Positions 1 through 6,853 of a stretch of 13,946 nucleotides of DNA are shown here, piece by piece (the first letter of the stretch is position 1; the number at the start of each line of letters is the position of its first letter). The position numbers and the translations under genes were made by a program. The notes beneath the pieces are model-generated. The model was given only the letters and a program-made list of their open reading frames with translations. It searched no databases and had not been told where the DNA came from. Source of the DNA: Alphaproteobacteria bacterium (GTDB lineage: Bacteria; Pseudomonadota; Alphaproteobacteria; Rhizobiales; Aestuariivirgaceae); the NCBI GenBank assembly GCA_026400595.1, contig JAPLOT010000294.1, positions 1-13,946 on the forward strand. The letters are read 5' to 3'.

Positions 1-597
1 GAGTCCAACCCAGACGCCGGCATAGCGCGACATGGCAAAGCCGATCAGGCCGTAGTCGATGATCTCCTGCACGCCCGCGGGACTCAGCACCGGGATCATG
101 GCGTCGCTCAGCGCCACGTCGCTGGCATGGACGACGGTGGAGGATTCGCCCGAATGATCGTCGCCCGCGATGGCCAGCACGCCGCCATGGGGCGAGGTGC
201 CCGCCATGTTGGCGTGGCGGAAGACATCGCCTGACCGGTCGACGCCGGGCCCCTTGCCGTACCAGACGGCAAAGACGCCATCGAACCTGCCCTCGCCCCG
301 CATCTCCGCCTGCTGCGTGCCCCAGACGGCGGTGGCCGCGAGGTCCTCGTTGAGGCCCGGCAGGAAGGTGATGTTGCGCGGTTCGAGGACGGACCTCGCC
401 GCGACGAACTGGTTGTCGACGGTGCCCACCGGCGAGCCGCGGTAGCCCGTCACATAGCTGGCCGTGTTCAGCCCGGCCTGGCGGTCACGCTCGGACTGCA
501 TGAGCACCAGGCGCAGGATGGCCTGCGGCCCGGTGAGGAACAGGCGCGTGATCGAAAGATCATAAAGATCCCTGAGGCTATGGGTCGATTTGGACAT
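1..597 (-). CDS. Indolepyruvate:ferredoxin oxidoreductase family protein (N-terminal part, cut by window edge)
   Basis: The first 199 codons, starting at ATG 597 and running off the left edge. The family makes fused IorA/IorB-like enzymes that oxidatively decarboxylate aryl-pyruvates (from aromatic amino acids) to aryl-acetyl-CoA using thiamine diphosphate and iron-sulfur clusters in the cytoplasm. Visible family features are an N-terminal SLRDLYDLSITRLFLTGPQA stretch (residues 7-26), VTGYRGSPVGTVD (49-61), WYGKGPGVDRSGD (112-124) and GDDHSGESST (145-154), all in the N-terminal pyruvate/ThDP-binding part. Full-length relatives are about 1,150 residues, so roughly five sixths of the gene lies outside. 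It diverges from chrA with 22 bp between start codons and has no Shine-Dalgarno sequence, so a leaderless mRNA is likely. The family call is firm; the exact 2-oxoacid substrate is not. Confidence 0.88.
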   Translation of the reverse strand, partial: MSKSTHSLRDLYDLSITRLFLTGPQAILRLVLMQSERDRQAGLNTASYVTGYRGSPVGTVDNQFVAARSVLEPRNITFLPGLNEDLAATAVWGTQQAEMRGEGRFDGVFAVWYGKGPGVDRSGDVFRHANMAGTSPHGGVLAIAGDDHSGESSTVVHASDVALSDAMIPVLSPAGVQEIIDYGLIGFAMSRYAGVWVGL

Positions 598-632
598 AAG
601 CCGGACTATACTCACTGCCATGGAATTGCCAA
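585..632. promoter_or_regulatory. Divergent promoter with a shared, near-symmetric -10 element
   Basis: The octamer ACTATACT (605-612) gives a plus-strand -10 TATACT (607-612) and a minus-strand -10 TATAGT (610-605). Its centre, 608.5, is also the exact midpoint between the two start codons (A of ATG at 597 on minus and 620 on plus). The minus side has a good -35 TTGGCA (632-627) with a 16-bp spacer; the plus side has only a weak -35 (TCGATT, 585-590). Each -10 ends 7 bp before its ATG, which puts transcription starts at or next to the start codons and implies leaderless mRNAs. This is prediction from sequence only. Confidence 0.5.
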
Positions 633-1900
633 ACGCTTCGCCTGCACGGCCGTCATTCCGGGAGGCGCTCGGAACCTGGGCACGAATCGGCTGCCTCTCC
701 TTCGGCGGCCCGGCCGGCCAGATCGCGCTCATGCATCGCGAGATCGTGGAACGCCGCGGCTGGCTGAGCGAGAAGGAATATCTGTCCGCGCTCAACTTCT
801 GCATGCTGCTGCCAGGGCCAGAGGCGATGCAGCTTGCCACCTATGCCGGATGGAAACTGCATGGCGTGCGAGGCGGGCTTGCCGCAGGCCTTCTCTTCGT
901 GCTGCCGGGCGCGGCCATCGTGCTGGCACTGACCATTCTCTATGCGACCCTCGGCCGGCTGCCGCTCGTCGAAGCCGCCTTCTTCGGCATCAAGGCGGCG
1001 GTGCTGGCCATCGTCCTCGAGGCGCTGCTGCGCGTGGCGCGGCGAGCACTTGCCTCGCGCGCCGACTGGGCCATTGCCGGCCTCGCCTTTCTGGCGCTCT
1101 TCGCCTTCGGCCTGCCCTTTCCGCTGATCATCTCGGCTGCAGCGCTGTACGGATTCCTGCGCGGAGGCCTGCTTCCCGCCGCCGCACCGGAAGCCTTGCC
1201 GCATCCGGGCCGGTTGTTGCGAACGGTGGCGATCTGGAGCGCGGTGTGGCTTGTGCCGCTCGCTGCGCTGGCACTTCTGCTGGGCCCGCAGCATGTGCTG
1301 ACCCAGGTCGGCATCTTCTTCTCGAAGCTGGCGGTCGTCACCTTCGGCGGCGCCTATGCGGTGCTCTCCTACATGGCGCAGGCGGCGGTGGAGCGCGAAG
1401 GCTGGCTCAGCGCCACCGAAATGATCGACGGCCTGGCCCTGGCCGAAACCACGCCGGGGCCGCTCATCCTCGTCACCCAGTTCGTGGGCTTCTTCGCCGC
1501 CTATCGCGAAATGGGCGGCATCTGGGGCGGTATCGCCGGCGCTGCGGTGACCTTGTGGATGACCTTCGCGCCCTGCTTCCTGTGGATCTTCGCCGGCGCC
1601 CCCTATGTCACGGCGATCGGGCAGCGGCCGCGCCTGTCGGGCGCACTCGCGGCCATCACCGCGGCGGTGGTGGGCGTGATCCTCAACCTGTCGCTCTGGT
1701 TCGGCCTGCATGTGCTCTTCGGCACGGTGACCCGCCGCGCAGGATGGTTCAGGCCCTGGGTTCCGGACTGGGCCGGTTTCGATCCGATGGCGCTGGCGCT
1801 GAGCGTCGTCGCTGCAATTGCGCTGCTGCGGTTCCATGTCGGAGTCGTAACGACGCTTGGTCTCTGCGCCGCTTTGGGATTGCTTGTGAGAGTGATCTGA
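620..1900 (+). CDS. chrA: Chromate transporter ChrA (long-chain, two-domain CHR family)
   Basis: A 426-residue membrane protein of the CHR superfamily, which exports chromate (or handles related oxyanions such as sulfate) across the inner membrane. It shows the two homologous halves of long-chain ChrA. The first has FGGPAGQIALMH (28-39), GWLSEKEYLSALNFCMLLPGP (47-67) and then hydrophobic helices. The second has FGGAYAVLSYM (242-252), GWLSATEMIDGLALAETTPGP (261-281) and further helices to the C terminus. Length matches the family (about 400-450). ATG 620 is chosen because the protein then begins at the usual point ahead of the first repeat. A longer TTG start at 590 would add ten residues overlapping the divergent gene. 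No ribosome binding site precedes ATG 620, in line with the predicted leaderless transcript. No chrB or other chromate gene is seen nearby, so the physiological substrate is not proven. Confidence 0.92.
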   Translation: MELPNASPARPSFREALGTWARIGCLSFGGPAGQIALMHREIVERRGWLSEKEYLSALNFCMLLPGPEAMQLATYAGWKLHGVRGGLAAGLLFVLPGAAIVLALTILYATLGRLPLVEAAFFGIKAAVLAIVLEALLRVARRALASRADWAIAGLAFLALFAFGLPFPLIISAAALYGFLRGGLLPAAAPEALPHPGRLLRTVAIWSAVWLVPLAALALLLGPQHVLTQVGIFFSKLAVVTFGGAYAVLSYMAQAAVEREGWLSATEMIDGLALAETTPGPLILVTQFVGFFAAYREMGGIWGGIAGAAVTLWMTFAPCFLWIFAGAPYVTAIGQRPRLSGALAAITAAVVGVILNLSLWFGLHVLFGTVTRRAGWFRPWVPDWAGFDPMALALSVVAAIALLRFHVGVVTTLGLCAALGLLVRVI

Positions 1901-1927
1901 ACAGCGGCACCCGCGCTCATGCGCAGG

Positions 1928-1976
1928 CCCTCATCCGCCCTGCGGGCACCTTCTCCCGTCTGCGACGGGAGAAGGA
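1928..1976. repeat. RIME-like two-hairpin intergenic repeat
   Basis: A GC-rich block between two converging genes holds a short hairpin (GCCC 1937-1940 with GGGC 1944-1947, loop TGC) followed by a perfect 12-bp hairpin (1949-1975, loop TGC). The pattern CCCTCATCCGCCC... CACCTTCTCCCG is one I recognise as common between genes in Hyphomicrobiales (rhizobial intergenic mosaic elements and relatives). Only one copy lies in this window, so its repeat nature is recalled knowledge, not something shown here. Confidence 0.6.
1949..1975. terminator. Possible bidirectional terminator hairpin
   Basis: A perfect 12-bp stem (1949-1960 with 1964-1975) and a TGC loop lie 48 bp after the chrA stop and 24 bp after the stop of the minus-strand acyl-CoA dehydrogenase. 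On the plus strand a TTTT run follows at 1981-1984, six bases after the stem. Sited between convergent genes, it could end transcription from both sides. There is no long U tract directly after the stem, so efficiency is uncertain. Confidence 0.45.
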
Positions 1977-1999
1977 CGCGTTTTCTGCAGCCGGTGACG

Positions 2000-3202
2000 C
2001 TAGCCCCAGTGCCAGAAGTCATTGCCCTGCTTTGCATAGGCGCGGGCCAGGACCATCTTGTGGACTTCCGAGGCGCCGTCCACCAGCTTGGCGCAGCGCG
2101 CATAGCGGTAGATCCATTCCAGCACCGTGTCGGTGGAATAGCCGCGCGCACCGCAGAGTTGGATGGCCGTGTCGGCGGCGCGGTTCAGGACCTCAGCCAC
2201 ATGAATCTTTGCCATCGAGACCTCCGCCTGGGCCTTGCCGCCCTGGTCCAGCGTCCAGGCAGCATGTATGGTGAGCAGCCGGCCCTTGGCGATCTCGGCG
2301 GCAATGTCACCCAGCATGATCTGCACGCTTTCGTGCTCGGCCAGCGTGATGCCGAAGGCCTTGCGCTCGCGCACATAGTCATGGGCGATCTCGAGGCAGC
2401 GCTTGGCCAGGCCCAGCCAGCGCATGCAATGGGTGAGCCGCGCCGGACCGAGCCGGATCTGGGTGAGCCGCAACCCGTCCCCTTCCTCCATCAGCCGGTT
2501 CTCCTCCGGGATCTCGAGCCCGTCGAAATCCAGCTCGCAGGCGCCGCCCAGTTCCTCCGGCCCCATGGTGGGCACCCGGCGCAGCAGGCGCCAGCCGGGC
2601 TGGTCGCGGTGAAAGAGAAAGGCCGAGAGCCCGCGGCGCGGATCGTCCGAGGTGCGGGCGACCAGGATGAAGTGCGACGCGCCATCGGCCCCGGAAATGA
2701 ACCACTTCCGTCCGTGTACGATGTATTTGCCGCCGCGCTTCTCGGCGCGCGTCAGCATCATGCCGCCGGGGTCCGAGCCCGAGCCCGGATGCGGCTCGGT
2801 CATGACGAAGGAGGAGCGGACCTTGCCGTCGATGATGGGCTGCAGCCAGCGGTCTTTCTCGGCCTCGGTTCTCAGCACCTTGTTGAGGACGTTCATGTTG
2901 CCGTCGTCGGGTGCTGCGCAGTTGAAGGCCAGCGGGCCGAAGATCGAGCGGTTGGCCTCTTCATAGAAAGCGCACCAGCCGACCATGGGCAGGCCCAGCC
3001 CGCCGCGCGCGACAGGCATCTGCGGCGCCCAGAGTCCTGCGGCGCGTGACTTGACGCGCAAGGCTTCGAGCACATCGAGCCGGATGTTCTCGTAAGCGTC
3101 GTAGTTGGCCTTGTCCGCCTCGAGCGGCAGGACATGTTCGGCGACGAAGGCACGGACCTTCAGGCGGAGCGTGTCGATCTCGGGCGGAAGGGTAAAGTCC
3201 AT
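2000..3202 (-). CDS. Acyl-CoA dehydrogenase, ACAD10/ACAD11-like
   Basis: A 400-residue FAD-dependent acyl-CoA dehydrogenase of usual length. Signature segments are VMTEPHPGSGSDPGG (133-147, flavin/substrate region), GRKWFISGA (164-172), RERKAFGITLAEHESVQ in the C-terminal helical domain, and AIQLCGARGYSTDT near the end. The C-terminal catalytic loop reads VDGASEVH (374-381), so an Asp (D375) stands where medium-chain enzymes have the catalytic Glu. The same DG...EVH pattern occurs in ACAD10/11-like proteins, which act on unusual acyl-CoAs such as phosphorylated 4-hydroxyacyl-CoAs. It is second in an operon: the upstream SDR stops 9 bp before this ATG, and GAGAG overlapping that stop serves as ribosome binding site. 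Membership in the superfamily is certain; the substrate is inference. Confidence 0.9.
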   Translation of the reverse strand: MDFTLPPEIDTLRLKVRAFVAEHVLPLEADKANYDAYENIRLDVLEALRVKSRAAGLWAPQMPVARGGLGLPMVGWCAFYEEANRSIFGPLAFNCAAPDDGNMNVLNKVLRTEAEKDRWLQPIIDGKVRSSFVMTEPHPGSGSDPGGMMLTRAEKRGGKYIVHGRKWFISGADGASHFILVARTSDDPRRGLSAFLFHRDQPGWRLLRRVPTMGPEELGGACELDFDGLEIPEENRLMEEGDGLRLTQIRLGPARLTHCMRWLGLAKRCLEIAHDYVRERKAFGITLAEHESVQIMLGDIAAEIAKGRLLTIHAAWTLDQGGKAQAEVSMAKIHVAEVLNRAADTAIQLCGARGYSTDTVLEWIYRYARCAKLVDGASEVHKMVLARAYAKQGNDFWHWG

Positions 3203-3211
3203 GTCTGTCTC

Positions 3212-3982
3212 TCAGCTCAGCAATTGTCCGCCGTCGACCAGGATGCTCGACCCCGTCATGAAGCCCGAGGCGCGCGGACTGGCCAACAGCAGCATGGCAC
3301 CATCGAGATCGGCGGGATCGCCGGCCCGGCGCTGCGGGACGCGCCTGATCATGTCCTGGCCTGCGGGACTCGCGAGGTAGCCGTCCGTCATCTCGCTGTG
3401 GATGAAGCCCGGCGCGATGGCGTTGACGCGAATACCGTGGCGCGCCCATTCCAGCGCCATGGCCTTGGTCATCTGCAGCACCGCGGCCTTGCTGACGGCA
3501 TAGGCAGCCGAGGAGAGGCCGACCTTGTAGCTGACCATGGACGCGATATTGATCACCGCACCCTGCGACCCGCGCGCGATGCAGCGCTGCGCGAAGATCT
3601 GGGCCAGATGCCACACCGCATCGACGTTGATGTCCTGTACCCGCCGAAACTCGTCCGCCGCGGCATCGACGATGCGTCCACCGCTGGCCACGCCGGCATT
3701 GTTGACGAGAAGCGTGAGCGGGCCTGCGAGCCCTTCGGCAGCGTCAAGTGCCGCACCGAGCGAGGCCCGGTCCGTCACGTCAAGCACCAGCGGATGGATG
3801 CGGGGGTCGGAGGCCGCCAGCGACGCCAGCCGGTCGCCGCGCCGCGCCGCCGCCACGACGGTGGCGCCATGGGCCGCGAGGACGCGGGCGAAGCGGTTGC
3901 CGAGGCCGGAGGATGCGCCCGTCACCAGCGCCGCTTGGCCGGTCAGGTCGAAAAGGTCCTTGGCTGCAATGACATCGGCCAT
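3212..3982 (-). CDS. Short-chain dehydrogenase/reductase (SDR, glucose/ribitol type)
   Basis: A classical 256-residue SDR with an NAD(P)-binding Rossmann fold. Visible are TGASSGLG (21-28, nucleotide binding), LDV (67-69), NNAG (94-97), catalytic S148, Y161 and K165 (YAVSK), and PGFIHSEMT (191-199) after the active site. The ending GSSILVDGG is typical of 3-oxoacyl or hydroxyacyl reductases. ATG 3982 is chosen over TTG 3985 because it is the stronger codon and sits at the same spacing class from the GAGGAAA sequence upstream. It is the first gene of the SDR/acyl-CoA dehydrogenase operon and diverges from the PuuD-like gene. A ketoacyl- or hydroxyacyl-CoA substrate linked to the dehydrogenase is likely but not shown. 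Confidence 0.92.
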   Translation of the reverse strand: MADVIAAKDLFDLTGQAALVTGASSGLGNRFARVLAAHGATVVAAARRGDRLASLAASDPRIHPLVLDVTDRASLGAALDAAEGLAGPLTLLVNNAGVASGGRIVDAAADEFRRVQDINVDAVWHLAQIFAQRCIARGSQGAVINIASMVSYKVGLSSAAYAVSKAAVLQMTKAMALEWARHGIRVNAIAPGFIHSEMTDGYLASPAGQDMIRRVPQRRAGDPADLDGAMLLLASPRASGFMTGSSILVDGGQLLS

Positions 3983-3985
3983 CAA

Positions 3986-4015
3986 TTGGCTTTTCCTCTT
4001 CGGATGGGCTATCTA
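3986..4015 (+). promoter_or_regulatory. Candidate sigma-70 promoter for the PuuD-like gene
   Basis: TTGGCT (3986-3991) and TATCTA (4010-4015) are separated by 18 bp within the 66-bp divergent gap. Transcription would begin near 4022. The gene's ribosome binding site AAGG (4038-4041) lies 7 bp before ATG 4049. Confidence 0.35.
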
Positions 4016-4048
4016 GACGCCAAATCACGGTCATCACAAGGCTTTGCC

Positions 4049-4825
4049 ATGTCATACCTGCCACTCGTCGGCCTGCCCGCCGATACCTACGAAAGCCACG
4101 GGTTCCTCTACCACTCGATCGGCGACAAATATGTCCGCGCCGTCGCCGAGGTGGCGAACTGCACGCCGGTGATGATCCCCGCGATCATGGACGCGCTGCA
4201 TCTCGACGCCCTGCTCGACAGGTTCGACGGCATCCTGATGACGGGCGCGGTCTCGAACGTGCATCCGCCGCATTACGGCGAGCAGCCCTCGGCCGACCAT
4301 GAGCCCTATGACCATGCGCGCGACCAGCTCACGCTGCGCCTCATTACCCGCACCATCGAGCGCGGCATCCCGCTCTTCTGCATCTGCCGCGGATTCCAGG
4401 AACTGAACGTCGTCATGGGCGGCACGCTGGAGACCGAACTCCAGCGCAACGAGGGCCGCCTCGACCACCGCGCGCCCAAGCATGACGACGTCGACGTGCG
4501 CTACGCGCCCTCGCATCTCATCAACATCCGCCCCGGCGGCATGCTGGAAAGGATCCTCGGCAAGCGCGAGACCATGGTGAACTCGATCCACCGCCAGGGC
4601 ATCAAGCGGCTGGCGCCGCGCCTCGCGGTCGAGGCCACCGCGCCCGACGGCATCATCGAGGCGGTCTCGGTGCGCGAGGCCAAGACCTTCGCCTTCGGCA
4701 CGCAGTGGCATCCCGAGTTCAAGGCGATGAACAATCCGGATTCGGCGAAGCTCTTCGGCGCCTTCGGCGATGCGGTGCGCGCCCATGCCTCCGCACGCAG
4801 CGCCCCGCTGGCGAAGATCGCCTGA
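4049..4825 (+). CDS. Class I glutamine amidotransferase-like hydrolase, PuuD type (peptidase C26)
   Basis: A 258-residue cytoplasmic hydrolase of the gamma-glutamyl-GABA hydrolase (PuuD) family, which cleaves gamma-glutamyl amides, in E. coli during putrescine breakdown. Seen are TGAVSNVHPPHYG (65-77, oxyanion/substrate segment), CICRGFQELN (111-120) with nucleophile C113, and TQWHPEF (218-224) giving H221 and E223 of the triad. Length fits the family. The reading frame stays open far upstream, but that part is antisense to the SDR; ATG 4049 has AAGG 7 bp before it and starts at the conserved PLVGLP strand. No other putrescine pathway genes are nearby, so the exact gamma-glutamyl substrate is open. 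It converges on the dehalogenase gene with 17 bp between stops and no evident terminator. Confidence 0.9.
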   Translation: MSYLPLVGLPADTYESHGFLYHSIGDKYVRAVAEVANCTPVMIPAIMDALHLDALLDRFDGILMTGAVSNVHPPHYGEQPSADHEPYDHARDQLTLRLITRTIERGIPLFCICRGFQELNVVMGGTLETELQRNEGRLDHRAPKHDDVDVRYAPSHLINIRPGGMLERILGKRETMVNSIHRQGIKRLAPRLAVEATAPDGIIEAVSVREAKTFAFGTQWHPEFKAMNNPDSAKLFGAFGDAVRAHASARSAPLAKIA

Positions 4826-4842
4826 GCGCCGGACGACAGGGA

Positions 4843-5520
4843 TCAGATCAGCGCAGCGAGGCTACCGAGATCCGCGATCAGCGCGGCGGGCCTTCCGGGA
4901 ATGCGGTCATCCGCCAGGCCGAAGCGGTTGACGCGCACGGCCTGGAATCCAAACTGCGCCGCGGCCTGGGCGTCCCAGCTATTGGCCGACACGAAACAGA
5001 TCGACGGCGCATCGTGAAGCTGCAGCTTCTGCATGGCGTGGCGGTAGACGCGGCGGCTGGGCTTGTAGATTCCCACATCCTCCACCGAAAGTACCGCGTC
5101 GAACAGTTTCTCGACGCCGGCGTGGCGCACTGCTGAATCAAGCATCGACGGGCTGCCGTTGGAGAGGATCGCCGTGCGCTTGCCCTTGTTGCGGACAGCC
5201 TGAAGCGACTCGACCACGTCAGGGTAGGCTTCGAGTTTGAGGTAGAGCGCCATGATCTCGTCCCTGAGGCCGAGCTCATGCACCTTGTAGTGCTCGAGCG
5301 CATAGTCCAGCGCATCGCCGGTGACGTGCCAGAAGTCGGCATGGACGCCCATCAGGCTGCGCAGCCAGGTATATTCGAGCTGCTTCTGGCGCCAGAGCTT
5401 CGAGATGTTCTCGGCCTCCGGCCCGATCTCGGGCGCCAGTTTACGCAGCGGCGCATGGATGTCGAAGAGGGTGCCATAGGCATCGAATACGCAGGCTCTT
5501 ACCCCTTCGAGCTTGGTCAT
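4843..5520 (-). CDS. (S)-2-haloacid dehalogenase, type II (HAD superfamily)
   Basis: A 225-residue enzyme that hydrolyses (S)-2-haloacids to (R)-2-hydroxyacids through an aspartyl ester. Every catalytic residue known from L-DEX-type enzymes can be placed: nucleophile D13 in FDAYGTLFD, R44 in LWRQKQLEYTWLRSLMG, S120 and N121 in LSNGSP, K153 in YKP, Y159, and S178, N180 and D183 in FVSANSWDA. The WRQKQLEYTWLRSLM stretch is nearly a family fingerprint. The frame extends 61 codons upstream of ATG 5520, but that part runs into the divergent nitrile hydratase gene. A purine-rich GGGGGGAAG lies a little upstream of the ATG. Natural substrates may be haloacids or related small acids; enzyme type is well supported, physiological role is not. 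Confidence 0.93.
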   Translation of the reverse strand: MTKLEGVRACVFDAYGTLFDIHAPLRKLAPEIGPEAENISKLWRQKQLEYTWLRSLMGVHADFWHVTGDALDYALEHYKVHELGLRDEIMALYLKLEAYPDVVESLQAVRNKGKRTAILSNGSPSMLDSAVRHAGVEKLFDAVLSVEDVGIYKPSRRVYRHAMQKLQLHDAPSICFVSANSWDAQAAAQFGFQAVRVNRFGLADDRIPGRPAALIADLGSLAALI

Positions 5521-5582
5521 GGCCGCCGCTTCCCCCCAATGCCTCTTGGCCCTATGTTTAACCCAACAGAGAGGTCCGGAAA

Positions 5583-6203
5583 ATGCCCCATGACGGCCAT
5601 GACCATGATGACGACGCAGGCGCGGCGCTTTCGCCCGTCGCGCTCCGCGTGAAGGCACTGGAATCGCTGCTGGTCGAGAAGGGATATGTCGATCCCGCCG
5701 CACTGGACGTGCTGATCGAGACTTACGAGACGCTGATCGGCCCCCGCAACGGCGCCCGCGTCGTCGCGCGAGCCTGGACCGACCCGGACTTCGCCGACTG
5801 GTTGCGGCGCGACGCCACCGCGGCGATCACCTCCATTGGCTATGCCGGACGCCAGGGCGAACACATGGTGGCGCTGTTCAACACCCCCGAGACCCACAAC
5901 ATGGTGGTCTGCACCCTGTGCTCCTGTTACCCGTGGCCGGTTCTGGGCCTCCCGCCGGTCTGGTACAAGTCCATGCCCTACCGCTCGCGGGCCGTGATGG
6001 AACCGCGCGCCGTGCTGGCCGAATTCGGCGTGACCCTCCCCGAAGGGACGGCGGTGCGGGTCTGGGATTCCACCGCCGAGGTTCGCTACCTGGTGATCCC
6101 GCAGCGGCCCGGCGGCACCGAAGGCTGGAGTGCGGAACAACTGGCCGGGCTCGTGACCCGCGATTCCATGATCGGCACCGGACTGGCGAGTTCGCCGGCA
6201 TGA
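5583..6203 (+). CDS. nthA: Nitrile hydratase alpha subunit, cobalt type
   Basis: A 206-residue alpha subunit of the enzyme that hydrates nitriles to amides in the cytoplasm. The metal claw is VCTLCSCYPW, with C110, C113, S114 and C115. Thr at position 111 (CTLCSC rather than CSLCSC) marks the low-spin cobalt form; C113 and C115 are the positions oxidised to sulfinate and sulfenate in characterised enzymes. GPRNGARVVARAW (53-65), GLPPVWYKSMPYRSRAV and the ending LVTRDSMIGTG are all typical. The N terminus is rich in His and Asp (HDGHDHDDD), as in other cobalt-type alpha chains. The ribosome binding site GAGAGG (5569-5574) lies 8 bp before the ATG. The stop overlaps the beta start as ATGA (6200-6203), implying coupled, balanced translation. 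Confidence 0.95.
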   Translation: MPHDGHDHDDDAGAALSPVALRVKALESLLVEKGYVDPAALDVLIETYETLIGPRNGARVVARAWTDPDFADWLRRDATAAITSIGYAGRQGEHMVALFNTPETHNMVVCTLCSCYPWPVLGLPPVWYKSMPYRSRAVMEPRAVLAEFGVTLPEGTAVRVWDSTAEVRYLVIPQRPGGTEGWSAEQLAGLVTRDSMIGTGLASSPA

Positions 6204-6853
6204 ACGGACCGCAGGATGCCGGCGGCATGATGGGCTTCGGGCCGGTGGTGCCGGAACCGGTGACGCCCGTGTTCCACAGCGACTGGGAGCGCCGGGCCTT
6301 CGCCATCACGCTCGCCATGGGCATGACCGGCAGCTGGAACATCGACATCTCGCGCCACGCCCGCGAACGCATTCCGCCGGCCGAATACTGGGCCGCGAGC
6401 TACTACGAGATCTGGCTCAAGGGGCTGGAGCGGTTGCTGGCGGAAACCGGGCTGGCCTCGGCCGCGGAAATTGCCGCCGGCCGGAGCAAGACGGCCGCCA
6501 GGCCCGTGACGCGGGTGGCGGCCGCGGACATGATCCCGGCCATCCTGGCACGAGGAGGGCCGTCAGACCGGCCCGCTGCGACAGCGCCGCAGTTCGCGGC
6601 CGGCGACAAGATCCGTACACGGAACATGAACCCCGGGGGCCACACCCGTCTGCCGCGCTATCTGCGCGGCTGCCCGGGGAGCATTGCCATTGTGCATGGA
6701 TGCCATGTGCTGCCGGATTCGTCCGCGCATCGGCGGGGCGACGATCCGCACTGGCTCTATGCGGTGCGGTTTTCGGCATCGGATGTCTTCGGCGCGCCGG
6801 GCCGCGACGAGATCGTCGCCGATCTCTGGGAAACCTATCTGGAGGCGGCATGA
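6200..6853 (+). CDS. nthB: Nitrile hydratase beta subunit (first copy)
   Basis: A 217-residue beta subunit, full length for the family. It opens with MNGPQDAGGMMGFGPV and carries VFHSDWERRAFA (24-35), RHARER (52-57) with R52, which contacts the oxidised alpha cysteines, SYYEIW (67-72) with Y68 and W72, GHTRLPRYLRG (147-157) in the barrel-like C-terminal domain, and DLWETYLE at the end. All expected active-site positions match the canonical type, so this is the likely main partner of the alpha subunit. It overlaps the alpha stop and the next gene's start as ATGA at both ends. A low-complexity Ala/Arg/Thr linker (about 95-130) separates the two domains. The rest of the operon is a second beta-like gene and the accessory protein. 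Confidence 0.94.
   Translation: MNGPQDAGGMMGFGPVVPEPVTPVFHSDWERRAFAITLAMGMTGSWNIDISRHARERIPPAEYWAASYYEIWLKGLERLLAETGLASAAEIAAGRSKTAARPVTRVAAADMIPAILARGGPSDRPAATAPQFAAGDKIRTRNMNPGGHTRLPRYLRGCPGSIAIVHGCHVLPDSSAHRRGDDPHWLYAVRFSASDVFGAPGRDEIVADLWETYLEAA

Noticed and set aside
590..619. TTG start for chrA
   Set aside because: It would overlap the divergent oxidoreductase start and add ten residues not typical of ChrA; ATG 620 is symmetric with the shared promoter.
653..1837. Long minus-strand open frame (394 codons) antisense to chrA
   Set aside because: Its product is rich in Arg, Gln, Glu and His with no recognisable domain, while the plus frame is unmistakably ChrA. Long antisense frames are common in GC-rich DNA.
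580..2274. Plus-strand open frame of 564 codons running through chrA into the acyl-CoA dehydrogenase
   Set aside because: Arg/Ala/Pro-rich shadow of chrA in another frame that continues antisense through the next gene; no domain or ribosome binding site.
3134..4048. Possible 305-residue N-terminal extension of the PuuD-like protein
   Set aside because: The extension is antisense to the SDR and acyl-CoA dehydrogenase genes and has no similarity to any domain; ATG 4049 has its own ribosome binding site and begins at the conserved strand.
5521..5703. Upstream extension of the haloacid dehalogenase to 286 residues
   Set aside because: It would run through the start of the divergent nitrile hydratase gene, and family members start about a dozen residues before the nucleophile Asp, as given by ATG 5520.
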